Program-made: the position numbers and the translations under genes | The notes under the pieces: generated by a model | Databases searched by the model: none | Told to the model about the DNA's origin: nothing | Seen by the model: only the letters and a program-made list of their open reading frames with translations | NCBI RefSeq assembly: GCF_900230185.1 | Contig: NZ_OCSR01000002.1 | Span: 124,001 to 188,000 of the forward strand | Direction of reading: 5' to 3' | Origin: Burkholderia sp. OK233 | GTDB lineage: Bacteria > Pseudomonadota > Gammaproteobacteria > Burkholderiales > Burkholderiaceae | Length of the DNA stretch: 64,000 bases | Shown here: one piece after another, positions 44,281 through 52,212 of the stretch | How the letters are laid out: each line of letters opens with the position of its first letter | Position numbering within the stretch: position 1 is the first letter of the stretch

Positions 44281-45156
44281 ATGCTCAGCGAACTCAGAAC
44301 CTTTATCGCCGTCAGCCAGTACGGCACGTTTTCCGGTGCCGGCGCGCGCATCGGCCTGACGCAATCCGCCGTGAGCGCGCAAATGCAGCGGCTCGAAGAT
44401 GAACTCGGTTTCGCGCTGTTCGACCGCACGGGCCGTTCCGCCACGCTCAACGACGCCGGCCGCGAAACGCTCGCGCTCGCCGAAGAAATGATGACGCTCT
44501 ATGCACGGCTCTCGGAGCGCGGTGCGGGCGCCGCCGAAAGCGGGATGCTGCGGGTGGGTGCGATCGCGTCCGCGCAGGTGTCGTTTCTCGCCGACGCGCT
44601 GGCCCGCTTTCGCGACGACCGTCCCGGCTGGCGGATTCGCGTGGTGCCCGGCGTGTCGCTGGGACTGCTCGGGCAGGTGGACTCGGGCGAGCTCGATCTC
44701 GCCGTCATCATCAAACCGCCCTTCGCGTTGCCGTCTGAACTCGAATGGCGCACGCTCGTCACCGAACCGTTCGTGCTGCTGGTGCCCAAGGCGCTCGCGC
44801 GTGGCACGCCGTCCTGGCGCGAACTGCTCAGGAGCGAACCGTTCATCCGCTACGACCGCGGGTCGTTCGGCGGCAGGCTGGTCGACCGCTTTTTACGGCG
44901 CGCGCGGCTGAACGTGCACGACGTGGTCGAGTTGGACGAGTTGCAGGGTATCGCGCAACTGGTCGCGCGCGGCATCGGCGTGGCGCTGATTCCGAATACG
45001 GCGGGATTGGGCAAGTGGCCCGCCAATGTCACCGCGCTCGAACTCGGCGACGCGACGTTTCACCGTGAAATCGGGCTCGTGCAGCGTCCACGGCATAGCC
45101 GGCAGGCGGTGGCAGGGACGCTGGCGGATTGCATCGGAACAGCGGCGGGGTCCTGA
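44281..45156 (+). CDS. LysR-family transcriptional regulator
   Basis: 291 residues from ATG 44281, chosen because the HTH begins at once: LRTFIAVSQYGTFSGAGARI, LTQSAVSAQMQRLEDELGF, LFDRTGRSATLNDAGR. The C-terminal half is the effector-binding domain. An in-frame extension upstream would add 41 non-family residues. Divergent from the VOC gene and upstream of a LysE gene on the same strand; either may be its target. Its stop codon lies inside a 9-base tandem repeat. Confidence 0.93.
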   Translation: MLSELRTFIAVSQYGTFSGAGARIGLTQSAVSAQMQRLEDELGFALFDRTGRSATLNDAGRETLALAEEMMTLYARLSERGAGAAESGMLRVGAIASAQVSFLADALARFRDDRPGWRIRVVPGVSLGLLGQVDSGELDLAVIIKPPFALPSELEWRTLVTEPFVLLVPKALARGTPSWRELLRSEPFIRYDRGSFGGRLVDRFLRRARLNVHDVVELDELQGIAQLVARGIGVALIPNTAGLGKWPANVTALELGDATFHREIGLVQRPRHSRQAVAGTLADCIGTAAGS

Positions 45157-45215
45157 GTTGGCTGAGTTGGCTGAGTTGGCTGAGTTGGCTGAGTTGGCTG
45201 AACCGGCTGAACCGG
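45153..45215. repeat. 9-base minisatellite at the end of the LysR gene
   Basis: Five exact copies of CTGAGTTGG followed by two of CTGAACCGG, in direct tandem, then CTGAG. The first unit contains the LysR stop codon. Because the unit is 9 bases, every copy has an in-frame TGA. Confidence 0.95.
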
Positions 45216-45405
45216 CTGAGCGCCCGGCCGGAGTCGCCCCGCGTTACTCCACAAACGCCCGATTGTGCCGCCGCGCAGGCGATCAACTGTATCTGTGAGA
45301 TTCGCGCGCGGGCGAGCAGAATCGTTGTTCGCGCATCGATCCATGCGACTCCCTCGTGCCGCAACGAGCGGCGCAGTTTGCCCCCCCGCCGAGGTTCACA
45401 CGCCC

Positions 45406-46044
45406 ATGACCGCCAGCTCCTTCCTCACCGCCGATGTCCTGATCGCCTACAGCGCCTACTTCGTCGGCACGGCGAGTCCGGGGCCGAGCAATCTCGCGAT
45501 CATGTCGCTGGCGATGAGCGCCGGCAGAAAATCCGCGCTCACTTTCGCGCTCGGCGTGGTGTCCGGCTCGTTTTTCTGGGCGTTGCTGGCGTCGCTGGGT
45601 TTGTCGGCGGTCCTCGCCACTTACTCGGAATGCCTGGTGGCGATCAAGATTGCCGGCGGACTTTATCTACTGTGGCTCGGCTTCAAATCCGCGCGCTCGG
45701 CATTCAGCGTGGAGCAACTGCCCACGAATACCGCACGCGAAGGCGAGCCGCTCAAACGGCTCTATCTGCGCGGCCTGCTGCTGCATCTCACCAATCCGAA
45801 AGCGATTCTGGTGTGGCTCTCGATCGTTTCGCTGGCTATGTCGCCGGCAGGAGGCACGTCGCATACCGCACCGGTGGTGCTCGGCTGCATGGTGATTGGC
45901 GTATCCGTGTTCAGCAGCTACGCGGTGCTGTTTTCAACCGCGTCCGCGCGGCGCATTTACGTCGCGATCCGGCGCTGGCTGGACGGGTCGCTCGCGATCA
46001 TGTTCGGCATTGCAGGCATCAAGCTGCTGACTTCGAAAAGCTAG
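45406..46044 (+). CDS. LysE-family amino-acid/metabolite exporter
   Basis: 212 residues with six predicted helices. The family motif is clear: AYFVGTASPGPSNLAIMSLA, then GVVSGSFFWALLASLGLSAV and RGLLLHLTNPKAILVWLSIV. ATG 45406 starts the first helix region; GAGG is 11 bases upstream. The family exports amino acids, homoserine lactones or similar. Substrate not deducible; the upstream LysR may regulate it, as in the lysG-lysE arrangement. Confidence 0.92.
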   Translation: MTASSFLTADVLIAYSAYFVGTASPGPSNLAIMSLAMSAGRKSALTFALGVVSGSFFWALLASLGLSAVLATYSECLVAIKIAGGLYLLWLGFKSARSAFSVEQLPTNTAREGEPLKRLYLRGLLLHLTNPKAILVWLSIVSLAMSPAGGTSHTAPVVLGCMVIGVSVFSSYAVLFSTASARRIYVAIRRWLDGSLAIMFGIAGIKLLTSKS

Positions 46045-46113
46045 CCGCGCCTGAGGAACGCACCCGCTCTGCGATACTGTCGCCTTGATGACTCGAGCGG
46101 GCAAGCGAACACG

Positions 46114-46473
46114 ATGAGCGGTGGCAATGACCTGAATCCGGCAGCAAAGCGCTCGCCGTTGCAAAAACGGCTCTATATGGCGGGCGTCGTCGTGCTGCTC
46201 GCCGGTCTGATCGCCGCGGCGATCATCTATGCGATGGCGCCGGCGCCAGACAGCGCCGTCTCCATGTACAGCATCGCAGACCCGCGCTATCAGATCGAAT
46301 TGCAGCGCATCGGCGGCAACGCGGCGGTAGTGATGGCGCAGCTTCATCAGTGGTTCGACGGTCTTTGGCACGGTACGGCGCTCGCCTACTCAGTGGCCGT
46401 GCTTGGCGCCCTGCTCGCGGGCGCATGCTTTTTTATCGGCTACTTCTTCGCCTACGAAGAGCCGCAGTCCTGA
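46114..46473 (+). CDS. Small two-helix membrane protein, unknown function
   Basis: 119 residues. Helix 1 about 20-42 (MAGVVVLLAGLIAAAIIYAM), a 45-residue loop, helix 2 about 88-112 (AYSVAVLGALLAGACFFIGY). No cysteine pair or known domain. Downstream of LysE by 69 bases, same strand. Confidence 0.7.
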   Translation: MSGGNDLNPAAKRSPLQKRLYMAGVVVLLAGLIAAAIIYAMAPAPDSAVSMYSIADPRYQIELQRIGGNAAVVMAQLHQWFDGLWHGTALAYSVAVLGALLAGACFFIGYFFAYEEPQS

Positions 46474-46502
46474 ATCGACTCGCCGCGTCCGCTCAAACCG
46501 CC

Positions 46503-48215
46503 CTACGTCGCTTCTTTCACGTGTTTGCCAGGCTGCTCCACGCCTGCGGTGCGTAGCGCTTCATGCAGCGTGCTGAAGATACATCGTGTTTCGACGATCG
46601 GCGTGATCCCGTGCCGGTCCATATCAGAGCGCAAATACTGGTTCACGCGCGCGAAGAACACTTCGATGCCGCTGCGCTTTAGCGACTCGCACAACTCACC
46701 GACCGATCGCGCCGCCGAATAATCGAGGTCGGTGATCGCGCTCGCGTCGATCACAAACCAGCGCACCGCGCTCGGCGCATGGTCGATCAGGCGGCGGATG
46801 TCTTCGACGAAAAAGTGGTCGTTCGCGTAGAACAGATCGGCGCCGAAGCGATAGACGATCAGCCCCGACGAGGTCTGAAGTCCGGGCGCGGCCGGTACCG
46901 GCACCCAGATGCTGTCTTCGCCGGGCGCGAGAATCATGGTGTGCGGCCGGTAACTATGCCGCACATGCCGCAGCAGCGATAACGCCACCGCCACCAGAAT
47001 GCCGTGCTCGACACCGATCAGCACCACCGCCGCGGCGGTAAACACGGCCAGCGTGAATTCACCGGGACTTTCGCGGCGGATCGGAAACAGCGTCTGCAGA
47101 TTGATCAGGCCGATGGCGATCGTAAACACAATGCTGGCCAGAATGCAGTGCGGCAGGTACTGCAGATAGCGGCTGAAAAACAGCAGCACCACAATCACCG
47201 CCACCGCAAACACAACCTGCGCGAACTGGCTGCGCGTACCGGCGCGATCGGCCATGGCAGTTTGCGTCGGACTGCCGTTCACGACGAAGGCGCCGGAAAA
47301 CGCCGCTGCGGCGTTGGCGGCAGCAATCCCCAGCAGATCGGCGTTGGTGTCGACGGTTTCGTGATAACGCTCAGCGAATACGCGGCTCGCGGCGGCACTT
47401 TGCGCGACGATCATCACGAAGCACGAGGCGGCGACCGGCAGCAGATCGAGCATCTGGTGCCATGTGACCCAAGGCATACGCAGCGGCGGCAGTCCCCCCG
47501 CCACCGGCCCCAATATTGAAATGCCGTGGGCCGCGAAACCGTACATATCGCTTGCGGCAATACCCGCCACCACCGCAATCAACGGCACCGGCACGCGTGG
47601 CAAAAAACGCTTGCAAACCAGAATGGAGACCACCACCAGCGCGGAAATGGCGAGCGTCGGCAGATTGATCTGCGCCGACTCGCGCACCACGAGCGCGAGT
47701 TGATCGACGCTGCTCGCGGCATGCCCGGGGACACCAAACATGTCGCCCAGCATGGCAATCCCGACCTGCACGCCGACGCCGGCGAGGAAACCGACCAGCA
47801 CCGTGCGCGAGAGAAAGTCAGCGAGAAAACCGAGCTTGAAGATCCGCGCGATGAGCAGCAGCGCGGCAGTGACCAAAGCGACCATCCCGGCGAGCGCCGC
47901 ATATTCCGCGCTCGACGCCGGCGCCATGGTCGAGAGACGGCTAGCGAAAATGGTGGCGGTGGCGGAGTCGGCAGCCACGACGAGGTGCCGCGAGGCGCCG
48001 AAGAACGCAAACGCGATAAGCGGCAGAAAGACCGTGTAAAGACCGGTAACGGCCGGCATGCCGGCAATGCGTGCATAGCCGAGCACTTGCGGAATATCCA
48101 TCGACGCAAGCTGCACGCCGGCCAGCGCATCGCGCGCCGCCGCGGCACGGCTCAAAGGAAGCACGCCTTTCAATACGCCAAAGCGTGTAGTGATGTTTGC
48201 CAGAAAATCCCGCAT
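46503..48215 (-). CDS. SulP-family anion transporter with STAS domain
   Basis: 570 residues. Eleven to twelve helices with SulP landmarks: DIPQVLGYARIAGMPAVTGL, the SRHLVVAADSATATIF helix and the NGSPTQTAMADRAG segment. Residues about 440-555 form the cytoplasmic STAS domain (WFVIDASAITDLDYSAARSV). The family transports sulfate, bicarbonate or dicarboxylates in symport; which is unknown here. The order N-terminal membrane, C-terminal STAS is standard. Confidence 0.93.
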   Translation of the reverse strand: MRDFLANITTRFGVLKGVLPLSRAAAARDALAGVQLASMDIPQVLGYARIAGMPAVTGLYTVFLPLIAFAFFGASRHLVVAADSATATIFASRLSTMAPASSAEYAALAGMVALVTAALLLIARIFKLGFLADFLSRTVLVGFLAGVGVQVGIAMLGDMFGVPGHAASSVDQLALVVRESAQINLPTLAISALVVVSILVCKRFLPRVPVPLIAVVAGIAASDMYGFAAHGISILGPVAGGLPPLRMPWVTWHQMLDLLPVAASCFVMIVAQSAAASRVFAERYHETVDTNADLLGIAAANAAAAFSGAFVVNGSPTQTAMADRAGTRSQFAQVVFAVAVIVVLLFFSRYLQYLPHCILASIVFTIAIGLINLQTLFPIRRESPGEFTLAVFTAAAVVLIGVEHGILVAVALSLLRHVRHSYRPHTMILAPGEDSIWVPVPAAPGLQTSSGLIVYRFGADLFYANDHFFVEDIRRLIDHAPSAVRWFVIDASAITDLDYSAARSVGELCESLKRSGIEVFFARVNQYLRSDMDRHGITPIVETRCIFSTLHEALRTAGVEQPGKHVKEAT

Positions 48216-48362
48216 ACGCGATAGCGCCCCAAACTTAGGTTATCGCGCATCGTGCCGTGACTCGGCACGTCAAGGCAAGGGTTGAGGCTTTGATCGGCTA
48301 AAGAAAGTGGCTAAAACCAGTAATGGCTTGAACACTCCTGCCGAAACCGCCCCATTTTGAGT

Positions 48363-48461
48363 CTAACGCCTGAACTGCCCTGTCAGCGGATCCACGTGCC
48401 GCGCGAAACCGAACAGCGCGGCGATGCAGATCGGACAGGCGATGATGAACACGGCCAACAT
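48363..48461 (-). CDS. Candidate 32-residue membrane microprotein
   Basis: ATG 48461 with a GGGGTGCGAG stretch just upstream; 32 codons to TAG. The product begins MLAVFIIACPICIAALFGFA, one membrane helix with a CPIC pair, then a polar tail (RHVDPLTGQFRR). It stands in a 475-base gap between the SulP gene and the next plus-strand gene. Short length makes the call tentative; conservation would settle it. Confidence 0.4.
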   Translation of the reverse strand: MLAVFIIACPICIAALFGFARHVDPLTGQFRR

Positions 48462-48690
48462 CTCGCACCCCGTAACAAATTGTTACTGTCAAGTTTAAGC
48501 GATTGCCGTGCGAAATGAATGAGGGAAAACGCAATACAGTGTTGCGGACTATTACAACGCCGTTACTGCCGTGCGGCAGGTGGCGCGCGAAAATACCCCA
48601 GAAAACACGGCAAATAATGCGAAAAAATGCGCACTCGACACCGTGCGCTATGATGCGCAAACGTTCGCCCACCTACAAACCGGTTACGCC

Positions 48691-49062
48691 ATGTACACGT
48701 CAACTTTCATCTTCGCGACGCGACAATTAGACGAACGGTTCTACCGGCTCGACGAGACCATCGCCACCGCCGCCAAGGCCATTCCCGGCTATCTCGGCGA
48801 AGAGACGTGGGAAAACGCGTCGACAGGACTGACGTCGAATGTGTACTACTGGACATCGCTCGAGGCATTGCAGGCGTTGATGCAGCATCCCGCGCATCTG
48901 GAAGCGAAGGCGGCGCAGGCAAACTGGCTCGATGGTTATCAGGTGATCATCTCTGAGGTGCTGCGCACTTACGGCGATGCAGGGTTTGCACATCCTGCAG
49001 CGGCCCATCAGGTACAAGATGCATCGCCTGCCCAGGCCGCATCGTCCCAACTTCCGGTTTGA
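48691..49062 (+). CDS. Antibiotic-biosynthesis-monooxygenase-like small protein
   Basis: 123 residues. MYTSTFIFATRQLDERFYRL followed by GYLGEETWENASTGLTSNVY and HLEAKAAQANWLDGYQVIIS is the ferredoxin-like dimeric alpha-beta barrel of the ABM family. Such proteins are often haem-degrading or quinone-modifying monooxygenases, or have unknown roles. The C-terminal 30 residues are low in complexity and overlap a convergent small membrane protein gene by 116 bases. Confidence 0.8.
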   Translation: MYTSTFIFATRQLDERFYRLDETIATAAKAIPGYLGEETWENASTGLTSNVYYWTSLEALQALMQHPAHLEAKAAQANWLDGYQVIISEVLRTYGDAGFAHPAAAHQVQDASPAQAASSQLPV

Positions 49063-49294
49063 ACGCTTCGAGAATCAGCACAAAACCCGCTGGACTCCAA
49101 AGCGTCATCAAGCCGATCAGCACGAACACGACCAGCACCACCGTGTAGATCGACGGCCAGGTTTTGATCACGTAAAACGCCGGCAACAACACTACCAGCG
49201 ACGTCACCGACACCGCGTGCAGCAAAGTCTTGTGACGCGGCGTGCGGTCGGCAAGGTCTCGCCTGAGCAGGCATGGAGCGATGGCGCCGGTCAT
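48947..49294 (-). CDS. Small two-helix membrane protein, unknown function
   Basis: 115 residues from ATG 49294. Two adjacent helices (TSLVVLLPAFYVIKTWPSIY and VLVVFVLIGLMTLWSPAGFV) flanked by polar tails. It overlaps the 3' end of the monooxygenase-like gene by 116 bases on the opposite strand; one of the two C-termini may be over-extended. Hydrophobic pattern argues for a real gene, overlap argues for caution. Confidence 0.5.
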   Translation of the reverse strand: MTGAIAPCLLRRDLADRTPRHKTLLHAVSVTSLVVLLPAFYVIKTWPSIYTVVLVVFVLIGLMTLWSPAGFVLILEAFKPEVGTMRPGQAMHLVPDGPLQDVQTLHRRKCAAPQR

Positions 49295-49306
49295 TGACCG
49301 CCCTGT

Positions 49307-49359
49307 TTTGTACGATACTTTATGCAAAATTACCATAATTGCCTGAAGTATCGTACAAA
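49307..49359. promoter_or_regulatory. First hipBA inverted repeat (14-base arms)
   Basis: TTTGTACGATACTT (49307-49320) and AAGTATCGTACAAA (49346-49359) form a perfect inverted repeat with a 25-base AT-rich centre, about 104 bases upstream of hipB. Each arm contains the element TGTNCGATA, which recurs in the second repeat. Confidence 0.75.
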
Positions 49360-49412
49360 TCTTGCCAGTCTTGGACCAGATCAATACACCCAAAATCCCT
49401 TGATTCAGCAAA

Positions 49413-49465
49413 CATGTCCGATATTTTTGACATATTTCGCATATTTGCATAATATATCGGACATG
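49413..49465. promoter_or_regulatory. Second hipBA inverted repeat, overlapping the hipB start
   Basis: CATGTCCGATAT (49413-49424) and ATATCGGACATG (49454-49465), perfect arms with a 29-base AT-rich centre. The right arm includes the hipB start codon (49463). Together with the first repeat there are four copies of TGTNCGATA, a likely HipB recognition element. Confidence 0.75.
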
Positions 49466-49846
49466 CCCCGTACCTTTCAACGCCCCTTTCCGTCGGTCGA
49501 GAAGCAGATGCGTGCGCTCGGCGAACGGCTGAAACTCGCCCGCCTGCGGCGTGAACTCCCAACCGTTCTGTTCGCCGAAAGGCTGGGCATTTCGCGCGAC
49601 ACGCTGAACCGCCTTGAGAAAGGCGATCCGAATATTGCCCTCGGCACCTATATGCGGGCGCTTCGCGTGTTGGGCCTGGACAAGGACATGGACGCCATCG
49701 CCCGCGACGACGAACTCGGCCGCAAGCTGCAGGATCTCAAGTTGCCGGGTCAGCGAAAACCGCGTACCAACACGCCCGGTGCCGCTCCTGTCAAAATCGG
49801 GCAGCCGACAAAAAAACACCCGAAAAAATCTGATGGTCAGCAATAA
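49463..49846 (+). CDS. hipB: HipB-type XRE antitoxin
   Basis: 127 residues from ATG 49463. Central helix-turn-helix: ERLKLARLRRELPTVLFAER, LGISRDTLNRLEKGDPNIAL. C-terminal tail is basic and Pro/Lys-rich. It lies in front of hipA with a 14-base overlap, the standard antitoxin-first arrangement. It should bind its own operator and, complexed with HipA, repress the operon. No Shine-Dalgarno is seen because the operator occupies the start region; the transcript may be leaderless or nearly so. Confidence 0.88.
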   Translation: MPRTFQRPFPSVEKQMRALGERLKLARLRRELPTVLFAERLGISRDTLNRLEKGDPNIALGTYMRALRVLGLDKDMDAIARDDELGRKLQDLKLPGQRKPRTNTPGAAPVKIGQPTKKHPKKSDGQQ

Positions 49847-51089
49847 ACCGCGAGATGCGTTCAAGGTATTTCTCGACGCAACCGAACTGAGCAGCCTGCA
49901 ACAGGTCGGCACCTTGTATCGCCAGACTGCTCGCACCGACTTGCCGGCATCGTTTGCCTATGCAAAGAGCTGGGTAGATGGGCGCAATGCATTCATGCTC
50001 GACCCGCGCCTCGAGTTATGGACCGACGAGCAATATCCGCCTGCGAAGTCCGCCGCATTCGGCGTCTTCATGGACTCGGCGCCGGATCGCTGGGGCCGCG
50101 TGCTGATGGAGCGCCGCGAGGCCGCGGCGGCAGATCGCGAAGACCGGCCCATGCGCAATTTGCAGGAGATCGATTTCCTGCAGGGCGTGCACGACCTGAC
50201 ACGAGTCGGCGCGCTGCGGTTTCAGGACGTGAACGGACATTTTCTCGACAACAGCGCCGATGCCGCGCCGCCGGTCACCGACCTCGCGACCTTGGCGTAT
50301 ATCAGCCTGCGCATTGAAGAGGCAGATATCGAAAAACTGCCCGAGTACGAGCAGTGGCTTGCGATGCTGATCGCTCCTGGAACCTCACTCGGTGGCGCTC
50401 GCCCGAAAGCCAACTTCACCAGCCTGGGCAATGATCTCTGGATCGCCAAATTCCCCGCGAAAGACGACCGTTATGACATCGGCGCGTGGGAATACATCGC
50501 TCACCGGTTGGCCAGGAAAGCCGGCATCTGGGTGCCGCAGTCCGAACTCAAGTATGTCGGCACACGTTATGGCACGTTCTGCGTCGAACGATTCGATCGC
50601 CGTGAAGGCAGCCGGCGCATGTACACCTCGGCCATGACCTTGCTCGAACGTCAGGATGGCGAATCGGGAACAGGCTACCTGGACATTGCCGAGTACCTCG
50701 CCGACAACGGCGCACAAGGTCAGATCGACGAAGATCTCGCTCAACTCTTCAGAAGAGTCGTCTTCAACGTACTCGTGGGAAACCGGGACGATCACCTACG
50801 CAATCACGGCTTCATTCGCGAGGCTTCGGGCTGGCGGCTCTCGCCAGCGTTCGATATGAATCCAAACCCGAGCAAGCGGGAACACGCGCTCACGCTGGAT
50901 GGCATGAGCGCCCTGCCGGATCTTGAAACCGCGATCGACACCGCTGAGTTTTATCGACTCGACGACGCAGAAGCGCGCCGTATTGTTGTGGAAGTTCAAG
51001 ACGCCGTCAACACGTGGCGGGAAGAAGCCACCGCCCTGAATCTGTCCCGCCCCGAAATACAGCGAATGGAGTCTGTATTTCAAGCGTGA
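49833..51089 (+). CDS. hipA: HipA-type serine/threonine kinase toxin
   Basis: 418 residues from ATG 49833. Two-part HipA layout: N-terminal subdomain with VGTLYRQTARTDLPASFAYA and the C-terminal kinase core. Signatures: the ATP loop TSLGGARPKANF, catalytic NRDDHLRNHGF with the Asp base, and the metal-binding SPAFDMNPNP. All catalytic residues are intact, so an active kinase is expected. In the E. coli model HipA phosphorylates glutamyl-tRNA synthetase; the target here is not known. Confidence 0.92.
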   Translation: MVSNKPRDAFKVFLDATELSSLQQVGTLYRQTARTDLPASFAYAKSWVDGRNAFMLDPRLELWTDEQYPPAKSAAFGVFMDSAPDRWGRVLMERREAAAADREDRPMRNLQEIDFLQGVHDLTRVGALRFQDVNGHFLDNSADAAPPVTDLATLAYISLRIEEADIEKLPEYEQWLAMLIAPGTSLGGARPKANFTSLGNDLWIAKFPAKDDRYDIGAWEYIAHRLARKAGIWVPQSELKYVGTRYGTFCVERFDRREGSRRMYTSAMTLLERQDGESGTGYLDIAEYLADNGAQGQIDEDLAQLFRRVVFNVLVGNRDDHLRNHGFIREASGWRLSPAFDMNPNPSKREHALTLDGMSALPDLETAIDTAEFYRLDDAEARRIVVEVQDAVNTWREEATALNLSRPEIQRMESVFQA

Positions 51090-51269
51090 TGCCTTCGCAT
51101 AGCGGCCACACGTTCGAGCCGTGCCAGTCGCATCCGTCACCTTGACGCTCCTGTTCCGGCACACGTCTCCATACCCTTTATAATCCGGCATGATCCGAAT
51201 CCCGCACCACCTCCCTTCGCAATCGGCCGCACACGGCCGATCAGCCCCCCACCGCGCTCCGGTGGCCGC

Positions 51270-52127
51270 ATGAAAACGCCTAAACGTCTGCTCCCGCTGG
51301 TCGAAGAGGGCCTGATCGACGAAGTCATCTCGCAGTTGATGAGCGGCAAGGAAGCCACCGTCTACGTGGTCCGCAGCGGCGAGTCCACGCGCTGCGCGAA
51401 GGTCTATAAGGACGCCAAACAGCGCAGTTTCCGCCAGGCCGCGTCCTATCAGCAGGGTCGCAAGGTCAAGAACAGCCGCCAGCAGCGCGCCATGGAAAAA
51501 GGCAGCCGCTATGGCCGCGAAGTGCAGGAGCAGGCATGGCAGAACGCGGAGGTCGATGCGCTGTTCCAGCTCGCCAACGCCGGCGTGCGCGTGCCGCAGC
51601 CCTTCATCTGCACCGACGGCGTGTTGCTGATGGAATTGGTGACCGATGCGGACGGCAACGCCGCGCCGCGTTTGAACGATGTCGAGATGACCGAAGCACG
51701 CGCGCTCGAACTGCACGCGCTACTGCTTAACCAGGTGGTGCGCATGCTGTGCGCCGGCATGATTCACGGCGACCTGTCCGAATACAACATCCTGCTCGCG
51801 GCAGACGGCCCGGTGATCATCGACCTGCCACAAGCCGTGGATGCCGCCGGCAATCTGGAAGCGCCGGCCATGCTGGAGCGCGACGTGAACAACCTCGCCA
51901 CGTATTTCGGCCGTTTCGCGCCTGCGTTGCTCGACACCAGCTACGGCAAGGAAATCTGGTCGCTGTACGAAGCAGGCGCATTGCATGTGGATGCCAGATT
52001 GACCGGCCGTGTCGAACTCGACACCACGCCGATCGATCTCGAAGCCGTGCTACAGGAACTCGAAGACACGCGCCTCGACGAAGAAGCGCGCCTGCGCTAC
52101 GAAGAGTCGCTGCGCAGCGGCACGTAA
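51270..52127 (+). CDS. RIO1-family serine protein kinase
   Basis: 285 residues. RIO kinase motifs: nucleotide loop SGKEATVYVVRSG with a flexible RIO loop of basic residues (RKVKNSRQQRAMEKGSRYGR), catalytic loop HGDLSEYNILL and metal-binding IIDLPQAVD (Asp in the DFG position). Bacterial RIO kinases of this type occur in Pseudomonas and Burkholderia and are linked to stress and growth control, but the substrate is not settled. A TATAAT hexamer at 51179-51184 may be its -10 box. Confidence 0.92.
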   Translation: MKTPKRLLPLVEEGLIDEVISQLMSGKEATVYVVRSGESTRCAKVYKDAKQRSFRQAASYQQGRKVKNSRQQRAMEKGSRYGREVQEQAWQNAEVDALFQLANAGVRVPQPFICTDGVLLMELVTDADGNAAPRLNDVEMTEARALELHALLLNQVVRMLCAGMIHGDLSEYNILLAADGPVIIDLPQAVDAAGNLEAPAMLERDVNNLATYFGRFAPALLDTSYGKEIWSLYEAGALHVDARLTGRVELDTTPIDLEAVLQELEDTRLDEEARLRYEESLRSGT

Positions 52128-52212
52128 GCGGGGCCAAAGCAAGCCCCTACGCAACCCGTAAAACGGCAAATGAGCGGGACCCAGTGTGCCTGCGTGCCGC
52201 TTCGCGAAGACG

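Noticed and set aside
45129..46088. Open frame of 319 codons running through the 9-base repeat
   Set aside because: It is the shifted frame across LysR end, repeat and LysE; the LysE frame itself has the family motifs.
48298..48672. Minus-strand open frame of 124 codons upstream of the SulP region
   Set aside because: Mixed composition with no motif; only the 32-codon frame inside the same stretch has a plausible start signal.
51121..51184. TTGACG at 51142 with TATAAT at 51179 as a promoter for the RIO kinase
   Set aside because: The spacing is 31 bases, too long for a sigma-70 promoter; only the -10-like hexamer is worth mention.
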